Source of the DNA: a virus
Virus record (IMG/VR): IMGVR_UViG_3300028612_002716
Span: 1 to 36,922 of that record
DNA length: 36,922 nucleotides
Reading direction: 5' to 3' (one strand)
Below, piece after piece: positions 23,835-29,968 of this stretch. Within the stretch, counting starts at the first letter, position 1. Every line of letters begins with the position of its first letter. The position numbers and the translations under genes were made by a program. The notes under the pieces were generated by a model. The model made no database searches. It was given only the letters and a program-made list of their open reading frames with translations, and was not told the DNA's origin.

Positions 23835-24180
23835 CACTACTTGGTGGCACACCAAGCCGCCTGGCTGTGTACCGCTCGATCAGACTGGATGCGACGTCAC
23901 CACCCAACACCGCAGTGAATATGCAGATGCCAGCAGCGAGGTACACATGAGAGTCGAGCGCGACGGCCACCATGAACGTGCCGAGGCCAACCAAACCAGC
24001 CGCACCAAAGCGCAGGGCGATCCGGCAAGCCAGCTGCTTCCAGGTCAGATCCACCAGAGCGCTGGCTCTCAGCATCTCGCCGCTCAGGCCTGCAGCCATA
24101 GCTAGGCAGATGATGAACCAGAGCGGCAGGTCAGTGATCGACTTTGCTACCTGCTCTACTGCGTTGTTCGGGTCTGACAT
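23815..24180 (-). CDS. Probable holin
   Basis: The 121-aa product has three hydrophobic segments (about 19-38, 55-74 and 78-98) with a short charged N-terminus (MSDPNNAVEQVAKS) and a charged tail. That is the class I holin pattern of proteins that open the inner membrane at the set time and release the endolysin. GGAGG lies five bases before the ATG. It starts the late operon, next to HNH and terminase, while endolysin and spanins are at the other end of the late genes. A terminator hairpin lies upstream at 24201-24228. Confidence 0.75.
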   Translation of the reverse strand: MSDPNNAVEQVAKSITDLPLWFIICLAMAAGLSGEMLRASALVDLTWKQLACRIALRFGAAGLVGLGTFMVAVALDSHVYLAAGICIFTAVLGGDVASSLIERYTARRLGVPPSSDDHAGG

Positions 24181-24200
24181 GAGGCCTCCGGCTCAGTGAT

Positions 24201-24228
24201 AAAAAACCCCGCCACCAGGGCAGGGAAA
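24201..24228 (-). terminator. Leftward terminator in front of the holin gene
   Basis: On the minus strand CCCTGCCC (24228-24220 side) pairs with GGCGGGG (24213-24207) with one mismatch, followed by six T (24206-24201). It stands just before the holin ribosome binding site, at the point where a Q-type antiterminator would act. Confidence 0.6.
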
Positions 24229-24295
24229 GGAGCAGTGCTCCGATGGAAGGTGGCGCCGTTCCGTGGCCTTGTGACAAGCCGGACGCCAGAAACAG

Positions 24296-24319
24296 AAAAC
24301 CCGGCACGAGGGCCGGGTT
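24296..24319 (-). terminator. Leftward terminator hairpin downstream of the replication genes
   Basis: AACCCGGC (24298-24305) pairs with GCCGGGTT (24312-24319); on the minus strand the stem is followed by TTTTCTG. Together with 24201-24228 it makes a double stop between the replication operon and the late operon. The rest of 24181-24368 shows nothing gene-like. Confidence 0.65.
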
Positions 24320-24368
24320 CTAGGTCTGTCAGTTGGTGGCCGCTTCGGACGCACCAATGAAAGCATGC

Positions 24369-24779
24369 CTACTTTGTACTCCTCGATTCTAATGGCAGCA
24401 AGTGGGTTTTAATGCCATCGGCGAATGTCCGGGCAATAACCTGCAAACGTCCTGAGAATGTCGGCAAATAAATCTGAATCACTCCGCCCACCCTTACCGG
24501 CTGTCCTACCGTCCCGCTAGCAAAAAACGCTGAGAGTCCGGGTAACTCACTGATATTTATATAATTGTCTGACTGTCTCACTAATATAGATATATTGCGC
24601 ACGGAGGGGCTCGCGTGCGCGTGGGCGCCTATGTGGGCGCATGTGTATGTGTGTGGGCAAACGCGCTTAATGGTGGGACGGCGGGACAAACCCGCGCAGG
24701 CTCTGCCGCTCCGCTGTCCAGCAAGGCATAAACCAAGCTGGACAGTAGCGGGACGGCAAGCCAAGCGAGACAGAGTCAT
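24369..24779 (-). CDS. Doubtful reading frame after the Q-like gene
   Basis: A 136-codon frame begins with an ATG that overlaps the stop of the gene before it (ATGA at 24779-24776), the one point in its favour. The protein has an unusual composition, with a His/Thr/Ala run (THTC AHIG AHAHAS region near 44-56) coming from TG-rich DNA, then a part coded by AT-rich DNA (NYINISELPG). No family is recognised. The DNA also contains inverted GGGACGG-type repeats, so it may be non-coding regulatory or packaging DNA rather than a gene. Confidence 0.25.
   Translation of the reverse strand: MTLSRLACRPATVQLGLCLAGQRSGRACAGLSRRPTIKRVCPHTYTCAHIGAHAHASPSVRNISILVRQSDNYINISELPGLSAFFASGTVGQPVRVGGVIQIYLPTFSGRLQVIARTFADGIKTHLLPLESRSTK
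24509..24756. repeat. Inverted TAGCGGGACGG repeat
   Basis: CCGTCCCGCTA (24509-24519) is the exact reverse complement of TAGCGGGACGG (24746-24756). A further GGGACGG-CGGGAC is at about 24676-24686. A GGACAG/CTGTCC also accompanies both outer copies. The interval includes TG-rich and AT-rich tracts. Possible roles are protein-binding sites, a packaging or replication site, or a remnant. Confidence 0.55.
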
Positions 24780-25150
24780 GCTGCTAGGCGCTCACTAAGT
24801 GCGTGGCGGACGTGGTGATGGGCCGTATCCAGCGCGTTGTAGTAGGAGGCCGTGCAGCCATAGCCCAACCTCCGCGCATTGCTGGCAGCTTCTCCAGGGC
24901 TATGCAGGTAGTGCTCGTACACGATCCGCTCGAGGTCGTACCGCAACTGGTTGACCACCAACTCGGTCACAGGGAAGTGAGGGTCACCCTGGTAGCTCCC
25001 GCGCCTAGTCGACGGTATCACCACACCCTTAGAGTCGATCGCTGCCGCCAGGCTGCACTTCACGGCCATTGGCCCTATAGGATCCCCCACGTCAATACGC
25101 ATGCGCTCCTCAGCCCAGGCCACCAACAGATCATCGATTGGCTTGATCAA
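24776..25150 (-). CDS. Q-like late-gene regulator (probable antiterminator)
   Basis: The 124-aa product has a helix-turn-helix-like end (ERIVYEHYLHSPGEAASNARRLGYGCTASYYNALDTAH, about 74-111; only parts quoted as landmarks). This resembles the C-terminal regions of phage Q/ArpU-type late regulators. It is the last gene of the replication operon and directly precedes the late operon, the Q position. Start is a TTG at 25150 that overlaps the primase stop (TTGA), with GGGGGAG six bases before. Several terminators ahead of late genes provide natural targets. The family call is by pattern and position. Confidence 0.55.
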   Translation of the reverse strand: MIKPIDDLLVAWAEERMRIDVGDPIGPMAVKCSLAAAIDSKGVVIPSTRRGSYQGDPHFPVTELVVNQLRYDLERIVYEHYLHSPGEAASNARRLGYGCTASYYNALDTAHHHVRHALSERLAA

Positions 25151-27387
25151 AACGGCTCCCCCCTTTTCTTCTCTTTAGCTTCTGCTTCAGCATCGGCCGC
25201 AACGCCGGCGGCTTTCCAACTAGCGGGCTTCTCGTAACCCCATGGCCGGATCCCGCTGCGCCCAGCAGCAGACAGACGCTTACGGGTCCAGCCCAGCCGA
25301 TGCATGATGTGGCCAACCCGCATCTGCTCCGGCTTGCCCCAATGCCCCAGGTCCAGCTTCAAGGCGCTGGCAAAGATCTGATCACCCGTAATGATCTCGT
25401 TCCGGTCTGGCTGCTCAAGCCACTCACGGATCGGGTGCTCCCAAGCGTCCACCATGTAGCGCGCGTCTTGCTGCTCGGCAAAGTCCCCAGCCTCGTGGCT
25501 CTCAACCCACCACCGTTCGCCCGCCTCATACCGCGAAACGGCCTCAGCCCATAGCTGGTCCCGCGTCTCGCGCAGCAGCGCCAAGTCAATGTCATGGCAA
25601 AGCACCGGCCAATAGCGCCGGTTGCCCGTCGTATCCTTCAGGTACTCCTCCTGGTTGGTGGTACCCGCGAAAACACACTGCCGTGGCACGTCCACAGTTC
25701 TGCGGCCGTAGCTCTCACGGTAGGTATCGATGTATGCGGAGAAGAACTGCTTCGCCCGGGTGGACTCAGACTTGTTGAAGCTATCGAGCTCGCCCAGCTC
25801 AACGATCCACTTACCTCGGATCGCCTGAAACGCATCCTTGTCACCCAGGTTGATAGGCGAGTCCATGAACCACGGCCCGCCCAGCACAGAAAGCGCCGTC
25901 GACTTACCCTTGCCCTGCCCGCCCTCAAGGATCAGCACACTGTCAGCCTTGCAACCGGGAGCCATAACGCGCGCCACGGCACTGATCATCCACCGCGCGG
26001 CCACCTTCATCGCGTATGCAGAGTTCTCAACCCCCATCGCAGCATGCAGCCAGAAGTCGAGGCGGGTTTTTCCATCCCATTCCAGATCTGTCAGATACTC
26101 CCGCACCGGGTGCCAGGCATTGTTCGCGGCCACCAACAGCACCGCCTCGACCACCGAGCTGGACTTAACGCGCAGGTTGTACTGCTCGGCCAGCCAGCTG
26201 GTGACGCGCACATCGTCCAGATCGGACCACTCGCCCGCCTGGCCACCATAGGGAGGCGTGCGGCGCTTGAGGATCTTGCTGCTGAATTCGTTGAAGGCGA
26301 TCACGCCCTGCCAGCGCTCATCGTTACCCAGGATCAAACTGATGTTGTGCATGTGCGGATGCAGCGCCCCGCTGTCCGATCGCTGCAGCTTATCCTTCCA
26401 GCCACCTTGCGCAGCTGGCCGCACCACCTGCATTACCTGCCGGCGCACCTCCTCCAGCCCGGCCGACACGTGCAGATCGTTAAAGTCGGTTTCTTTATCG
26501 CCCCGCTCGCCTATCCATACCGGCGTCACCACCTGGCCACCCAGAATGGCAGCCGCTCGCTCTGCCTTCTCAACGCCGGGGTTGTAAGGCTCGCCCTTTG
26601 GGTTTTTGGTTTGCCAGTCATCGTCACAGCAGAAGATCAGCGGCCGGGCCGGGAACAGCTCCCGCAGCACCTTGCCGACCGGCAGCAGGTTGCCGGCATC
26701 AAACGCCATAGCCACAGCCAGGCCGGTAGCCATGTGCAAGCTGGCACCAGTGGCATAGCCCTCGGCAATCAGGATCGGTTCACCCGGCTCAGGGTGCGGA
26801 CCGATCAGGTGGTACGCCCCTTCCTTTGCCACACCATAGGGCCAATAGGTTTTGTCCCTTCCCATCGACTCCTGCACCGCGGGGTAGATCGCCTGCAGGC
26901 CAACGATCTTGCCGCGGGCATTCTGCATCGGCACCAGGAAGGCCCCAGAACGAGGGGCGAAACGTACACCAATACCCACGATCTGCTTGCGGGCCAGGTA
27001 ATCACTGCTGCCCTTGGTCGGCAGCTTGGCCCAAACCCCTGCCGCACGCTTCGCGGCCCGCGCGGCCGCTCTCTCCTGCGTTTCCTGCTGTTTACGCTTC
27101 GCCTCCTCCTGCCGAGCGCGCATTAGCTCGCGATCCTCATCGCTCAGCTTCACGCCCTTGGTTTTGATCTTCTGGGTCTCGCCCATCCGCCAGTTACCGA
27201 AGGCTCCGAAGATCAGCGTTTCGCCCTTCTCGGTGCGCTCTTCATAGGCCACATACCAGCCGGTCTTATCCCTTCCCTTATCGCCCTCCGCCTTCACCCT
27301 GGTCAGCTTGCCGAACGTCAGCGGCAGATCCACCTGCAGGCCGTAGTCCGTGAACTGGGCCAGCACATCGTCAAACACCTTATCCAT
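25147..27387 (-). CDS. Toprim primase with VirE-type superfamily 3-like helicase
   Basis: The 746-aa replication protein has an N-terminal part, then a Toprim primase domain (PILIAEGYATGASL with Glu209 and FCCDDDWQT with Asp255-257). A C-terminal ATPase/helicase domain follows, with Walker A GGQGKGKST (489-497) and the sensor-like FAGTTNQEEYLKDTTGNRRY motif of the VirE/D5-like group. It primes and unwinds phage DNA at the origin. The ATG at 27387 follows AGAGGACG; a longer reading to 27489 lies in the overlapping upstream gene. It overlaps the zinc-finger gene by eight bases. Confidence 0.9.
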   Translation of the reverse strand: MDKVFDDVLAQFTDYGLQVDLPLTFGKLTRVKAEGDKGRDKTGWYVAYEERTEKGETLIFGAFGNWRMGETQKIKTKGVKLSDEDRELMRARQEEAKRKQQETQERAAARAAKRAAGVWAKLPTKGSSDYLARKQIVGIGVRFAPRSGAFLVPMQNARGKIVGLQAIYPAVQESMGRDKTYWPYGVAKEGAYHLIGPHPEPGEPILIAEGYATGASLHMATGLAVAMAFDAGNLLPVGKVLRELFPARPLIFCCDDDWQTKNPKGEPYNPGVEKAERAAAILGGQVVTPVWIGERGDKETDFNDLHVSAGLEEVRRQVMQVVRPAAQGGWKDKLQRSDSGALHPHMHNISLILGNDERWQGVIAFNEFSSKILKRRTPPYGGQAGEWSDLDDVRVTSWLAEQYNLRVKSSSVVEAVLLVAANNAWHPVREYLTDLEWDGKTRLDFWLHAAMGVENSAYAMKVAARWMISAVARVMAPGCKADSVLILEGGQGKGKSTALSVLGGPWFMDSPINLGDKDAFQAIRGKWIVELGELDSFNKSESTRAKQFFSAYIDTYRESYGRRTVDVPRQCVFAGTTNQEEYLKDTTGNRRYWPVLCHDIDLALLRETRDQLWAEAVSRYEAGERWWVESHEAGDFAEQQDARYMVDAWEHPIREWLEQPDRNEIITGDQIFASALKLDLGHWGKPEQMRVGHIMHRLGWTRKRLSAAGRSGIRPWGYEKPASWKAAGVAADAEAEAKEKKRGEPF

Positions 27388-27598
27388 GCTGCCGCGTCCT
27401 CTGCTGGTGATCAGATTCGCACTGCACACAACGCTTGCACCCCGGAGCAGCTGCGCGCCGCGCCTCCGGTATCTCCCCGTCGCAATCAATGCAGATGGTC
27501 AGTGAGGGGCCTACCGGAGCAGATGGGCGGGCAGCATTCACCATCGCCTCATTCCACTCGTCCACGTAATCGCCGGCGCGATCGATAGTGTCAGTCAT
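27380..27598 (-). CDS. TraR/DksA-type zinc-finger protein
   Basis: The 72-aa product (ATG at 27598: MTDTIDRAGDYVDEWNEAMV) carries CIDCDGEIPEARRAA and CKRCVQC, the four-cysteine zinc finger with the IPEARR signature of TraR/DksA. A short N-terminal helix corresponds to the part of TraR that enters the RNA polymerase secondary channel. Phage and plasmid members change host transcription without ppGpp. It overlaps both neighbours by eight bases (ATGACTGA at its start), so it is tightly coupled with the CII-like gene and the primase. Confidence 0.85.
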   Translation of the reverse strand: MTDTIDRAGDYVDEWNEAMVNAARPSAPVGPSLTICIDCDGEIPEARRAAAPGCKRCVQCESDHQQRTRQHG

Positions 27599-28118
27599 GA
27601 CCGCCAGCCTCCGCGTCACGCTCCAGCACCCGCTCGAGCATCAGCAGCGCTGCCTGAGCACGGCGGATCTGCAGCTTGCATGCCGCCAGCTCGCGCTGGT
27701 CGATCCGGTTGTCATCGGCCAGACCGATGGAGATCACATTCATCACGGATGATTGCTTGGCCAGCGTTTCACTGGTTGCATTGATCACAGAGCCAACCGT
27801 CTGTTGCTCCAGGCTCTGGCCATGCAGCAGCTCGCGCAGGTCTACCCAGCACGCATCACCATAGGCCTCACACATCGAATCCAGGATGCGCGGATCCCGC
27901 GTGGCGTTCGTGACCTCTTCAATGTCGTCAGGGTTGGGTGAGTGCGTGGGTTGAGTCGGGGAAAGCTTGTGCTGCAGCGTGGTGGCGTTGCGACCGTAGA
28001 TAGCGGCAATCGCCTTGGCGCCGCCGGGGTAGTCCCGGCTGGCGTGGTAAAGGGCCAGGCTCAGTGGTAGCACTTCGCGCTTGGCCCGCTCGGTACAGCT
28101 CATCGCTGCTCGGCTCAT
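27591..28118 (-). CDS. CII-like regulatory protein (Phage_CP76 family)
   Basis: The 175-aa product shows ALYHASRDYPGGAKAIAAIY and GRNATTLQHKLSP near the N-terminus, a helix-turn-helix-like part, and then the PEDIEEVTNATRD-like block NPDDIEEVTNATRDPRILDS. This is the pattern of the P2 CII/CP76 family of phage regulatory proteins. TAGGAG lies eight bases before the ATG. It is the first gene after the structured region in the leftward early operon, upstream of the DksA-like and primase genes, so it may control the lytic-lysogenic decision or replication start. Confidence 0.8.
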   Translation of the reverse strand: MSRAAMSCTERAKREVLPLSLALYHASRDYPGGAKAIAAIYGRNATTLQHKLSPTQPTHSPNPDDIEEVTNATRDPRILDSMCEAYGDACWVDLRELLHGQSLEQQTVGSVINATSETLAKQSSVMNVISIGLADDNRIDQRELAACKLQIRRAQAALLMLERVLERDAEAGGHD

Positions 28119-28273
28119 GGCATTAACTCCTAAAGTCTGCCAGTGCCACGGGCTGAGCGTTTTGCTACAGTCAGTCCCGTGAGCACTTCGTGGTGGTCAC
28201 AAGTAGGGCCGCTCTTAGCGGAAAGGCCCTGCACCGGGAGCAGAGCGCTTGCATGCGCCCTGCCCCCAAAACG

Positions 28274-28302
28274 GCCAGTTGCTCTGTGGTGGAGAGACTG
28301 GC
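28274..28302 (+). repeat. Loop-conserved hairpin, copy 1
   Basis: GCCAGT (28274-28279) pairs with ACTGGC (28297-28302), and inner CTC/GAG pairs flank TGTGGTG. The conserved segment GCTCTGTGGTGGAGA is at 28281-28295. It is complementary over 17 bases (28281-28297) to 30613-30629. Confidence 0.8.
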
Positions 28303-28418
28303 AAGCCCCGGCATCCATGCCGGGACGAACGTGCAACAGGCGGTAGTACCTCGTGGTGCCGCCTGTTGCGCTAGCAGCGGGGCCAGACTTTGGTGGTCAC
28401 ACCTCGCTGCATCCAACG

Positions 28419-28446
28419 GCCGGCGCTCTGTGGTGGAGAAGCCGGC
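28419..28446 (+). repeat. Loop-conserved hairpin, copy 2
   Basis: GCCGGC (28419-28424) pairs with GCCGGC (28441-28446). The inner segment GCTCTGTGGTGGAGA (28425-28439) is identical to copy 1. The stem bases differ from copy 1 on both sides in a pairing-preserving way. Each copy is preceded at a distance by GGTGGTCACA (28192-28201 and 28392-28401) and followed by another hairpin. Confidence 0.8.
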
Positions 28447-28505
28447 AAGTCCTGACTTACGTCAGGGCGGGAGCCCTGGCCCCGGCAACGGGGCAAAGGC
28501 CTTTT

Positions 28506-28733
28506 CTATGCGGCGAGATCAAGATGATCCTGAGCAGGCGGGAAAACCTCATCCAACGTACAGTCAGCGCCCAGGGCATTCAGCCCGCCCACGATGGCCC
28601 TGCATTCCTGGAGCCGCGGCTCCCTTCGCCCAGCCTCATAATTGCTCAACCGACCTTGCGACCAGCCCAGCACACCCGCCAACGCCAACTGCGTCAGATT
28701 CGCTTGCCTGCGGATTTCAGATATCCGGTTCAT
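28506..28733 (-). CDS. Cro-like repressor
   Basis: The 75-aa protein is a single helix-turn-helix domain of the HTH_3/XRE type (LTQLALAGVLGWSQGRLSNY, about 14-33, then EAGRREPRL). Its gene is divergent from the larger CI-type repressor, with two dyad operators between them, so it is the lytic counterpart that lowers repressor synthesis. TGAGG is seven bases before the ATG. It opens the leftward early operon, which continues across the structured RNA region to the CII-like gene. Confidence 0.88.
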   Translation of the reverse strand: MNRISEIRRQANLTQLALAGVLGWSQGRLSNYEAGRREPRLQECRAIVGGLNALGADCTLDEVFPPAQDHLDLAA

Positions 28734-28761
28734 GTGAAAACCTCAATTAAGTGCTGGAGCA

Positions 28762-28790
28762 AAACTAACAACGTTTTGTTGTTTGTGCAA
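28762..28790 (-). promoter_or_regulatory. PR-like promoter of the leftward early operon
   Basis: On the minus strand TTGCAC (28790-28785) and TAGTTT (28767-28762) are 17 bases apart. Operator 1 fills the spacer and operator 2 touches the -35, so bound repressor would block it. The -10 is weak. Confidence 0.45.
28767..28783. promoter_or_regulatory. Operator dyad 1
   Basis: AACAAC-GTTTT-GTTGTT is a perfect 17-base inverted repeat. An almost identical dyad lies at 30562-30578 in front of the rightward operon, pointing to one repressor for both promoters. Confidence 0.8.
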
Positions 28791-28803
28791 CACGTTTAGT
28801 TGC
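28787..28803. promoter_or_regulatory. Operator dyad 2
   Basis: GCAAC-ACGTTTA-GTTGC is a 17-base inverted repeat whose centre is 20 bases from operator 1, two helical turns. Its centre lies near -43 relative to the putative repressor start, as lambda OR2 does to PRM. Confidence 0.7.
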
Positions 28804-28825
28804 CGCCCGCCAAAACAGAGCGTGG

Positions 28826-28831
28826 TAATTT
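28826..28831 (+). promoter_or_regulatory. Possible PRM -10 for a leaderless repressor mRNA
   Basis: TAATTT is placed so that transcription would start at or near the A of the repressor ATG (28838). No Shine-Dalgarno precedes that ATG, as for lambda cI from PRM. The -35 position is poor, so activation by repressor at operator 2 would be needed. Confidence 0.35.
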
Positions 28832-28837
28832 GGCCTT

Positions 28838-29521
28838 ATGGAAACTTTAGGTATTCGAATCGCTCGACTTCGCCACGCCAAAGGCCTCTCCCAAGGGGCC
28901 TTGGCCACCCTGTGCGGATGGGAAAATGGCCAAGCCAGAGTAGGTAATTACGAAAAGGATAAGCGCGAGCCGGCGCTGTCCGATCTGCGCCGCCTTGCCG
29001 CAGCGCTCGACACGACGCTGATCCAACTGATCAACGGATCAGACCTCGAAGTCATGGAGCCCGGAGCCGCTTACTCAAGCGCCCCATCAGCAGACGATTA
29101 CGCTCTCGTGCCGCAGTACACGGCCAAGGGCGCCGCGGGCGATGGGCAGATGAATGATCATGTGGAGCTGAAAGGTGGGCTGGTATTCAAGCGCGCCTGG
29201 CTGAATCGAATGGGCTTGCGGGACCGCCACCTGAAAGTGATCTATGTGGATGGCCACAGCATGGAGCCAACGATCAGCCACAGCGACGTTCTCCTTTTCG
29301 ACGAAGGTCAGAAGGAACCAAGAGATCGCAAAATCTACGTGATCCAAAAGCCGGACGGCCAGATCATCATCAAGAGACTTATCCAATCCATCACGGGCGG
29401 ATGGGTTATCCGTAGCGATAACGAAGACAAGCGAAGCTATCCCGACCAGCCGATCAGTGACGCTGATATCGAGCAGGTGCAGATAGTAGGCCGGGCCGTC
29501 TGGCACGCAGGAGTGCTTTAA
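28838..29521 (+). CDS. CI-type phage repressor, LexA/S24 family
   Basis: The 227-aa protein has an N-terminal helix-turn-helix (about 5-55, LSQGALATLCGWENGQARVG) and a C-terminal LexA-like peptidase domain with Ser141 (DGHSMEPTI) and Lys179 (IIIKRL). An Ala100-Gly101 pair 41 residues before the serine is a good candidate for RecA-stimulated self-cleavage, so the prophage should be SOS-inducible. It is divergent from cro across two dyad operators. The two following genes are close behind (GTG at 29522 touches its stop) and may share its transcript. Confidence 0.9.
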   Translation: METLGIRIARLRHAKGLSQGALATLCGWENGQARVGNYEKDKREPALSDLRRLAAALDTTLIQLINGSDLEVMEPGAAYSSAPSADDYALVPQYTAKGAAGDGQMNDHVELKGGLVFKRAWLNRMGLRDRHLKVIYVDGHSMEPTISHSDVLLFDEGQKEPRDRKIYVIQKPDGQIIIKRLIQSITGGWVIRSDNEDKRSYPDQPISDADIEQVQIVGRAVWHAGVL

Positions 29522-29968
29522 GTGAGCATTGTCCGCAGAAAGATCACAGAACCTATAAGACCCAGGTCGGACTGGGACACGGCATGGCGAGGCCCGGACA
29601 AAGGTCTTTTCACATGCTGGGAACTCGGGCGCCAGGACCAGCATAAGCAACCCGAAGTAGCGGAGGCCGCACGCCGCAATGAGCTACCGCTAGGAGGCTG
29701 GAAAGGCGGCGTCACCCGCACTCTGAAGAAGCTCGAAAAATACGGCACCCTTCAATATCTTGCCCACTGGCAGGGCCTGCGCAACGAAGACCTCAATATT
29801 GACACCGAGTCGGAAGTCACACTGACATGCACGAAGACCGGCATGGTCGTGACCTACACCGCCGATCAAAGTAAATTTGCCAACGAATCACAGGACGAAA
29901 CAGCAAACGGAGATGCAGACGATGGTGGACCTATACCAGGAGTTCGAAGCGAGCCGCTTTTTCCATGA
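29522..29968 (+). CDS. Unknown protein in the rexA position
   Basis: The 148-aa product (GTG start at 29522, directly after the repressor TAA) has no recognised domain. It contains a charged N-terminus with several Arg-Pro and Trp residues (RPRSDWDTAWRG, LGGWKGGVTRTLKKLEKYG) and a beta-rich end (LTCTKTGMVVTYT). It is followed by a TerB/BRCT gene that overlaps its last 47 bases. Co-transcription with the repressor suggests expression in the lysogen. No function can be given. Confidence 0.55.
   Translation: MSIVRRKITEPIRPRSDWDTAWRGPDKGLFTCWELGRQDQHKQPEVAEAARRNELPLGGWKGGVTRTLKKLEKYGTLQYLAHWQGLRNEDLNIDTESEVTLTCTKTGMVVTYTADQSKFANESQDETANGDADDGGPIPGVRSEPLFP

Larger units (their letters stand above)
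28163..28506 (+). ncRNA. Candidate C4/CI-type antisense RNA region
   Basis: The stretch between the CII-like and Cro genes is packed with stems: CCGCT/AGCGG (28210-28222 area), the two loop-bearing hairpins at 28274 and 28419, CCCGGCAT/ATGCCGGG (28308-28325), GCAACAGGCGG/CCGCCTGTTGC (28333-28369) and CCTGAC/GTCAGG (28451-28466). A possible extended -10, TGCTACAGT (28163-28171), could start a rightward RNA. GCCCCG-GCAA-CGGGGC (28479-28494) followed by AAAGGCCTTTTC looks like its end. Two loops carry a 15-base segment complementary to the leader at 30613-30629. Strand and ends are inferred. Membership in the C4 family is not verified. Confidence 0.5.

Noticed and set aside
24545-24600. PrtN P-box cluster near ATTGTCTGACTGTC
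   Set aside because: Only one loose ATTG-type match is seen, without the tandem repeats expected of P boxes, so no regulatory claim is made.
28130-28416. Two minus-strand frames (68 and 81 codons) in the cro-cII gap
   Set aside because: They are Cys/Ala/Arg-rich, overlap each other, lack good ribosome binding sites and cover the hairpin repeats, so they are taken as by-products of the structured DNA.
28126-28506. CRISPR-like reading of the repeated elements
   Set aside because: Only two imperfect units with different spacing and different stems occur, with no array and no cas genes.
28190-28750. Plus-strand frame across the RNA region, with a repeated SVVE(R/K).ASP peptide that recalls Ash/Icd-like proteins
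   Set aside because: The repeat is conserved at the base level outside one frame too (GGTGGTCACA lies in different frames in the two units). The frame also runs on antisense through cro, and stems covary, so RNA structure explains it better. An overlapping short Ash-like product cannot be fully excluded.
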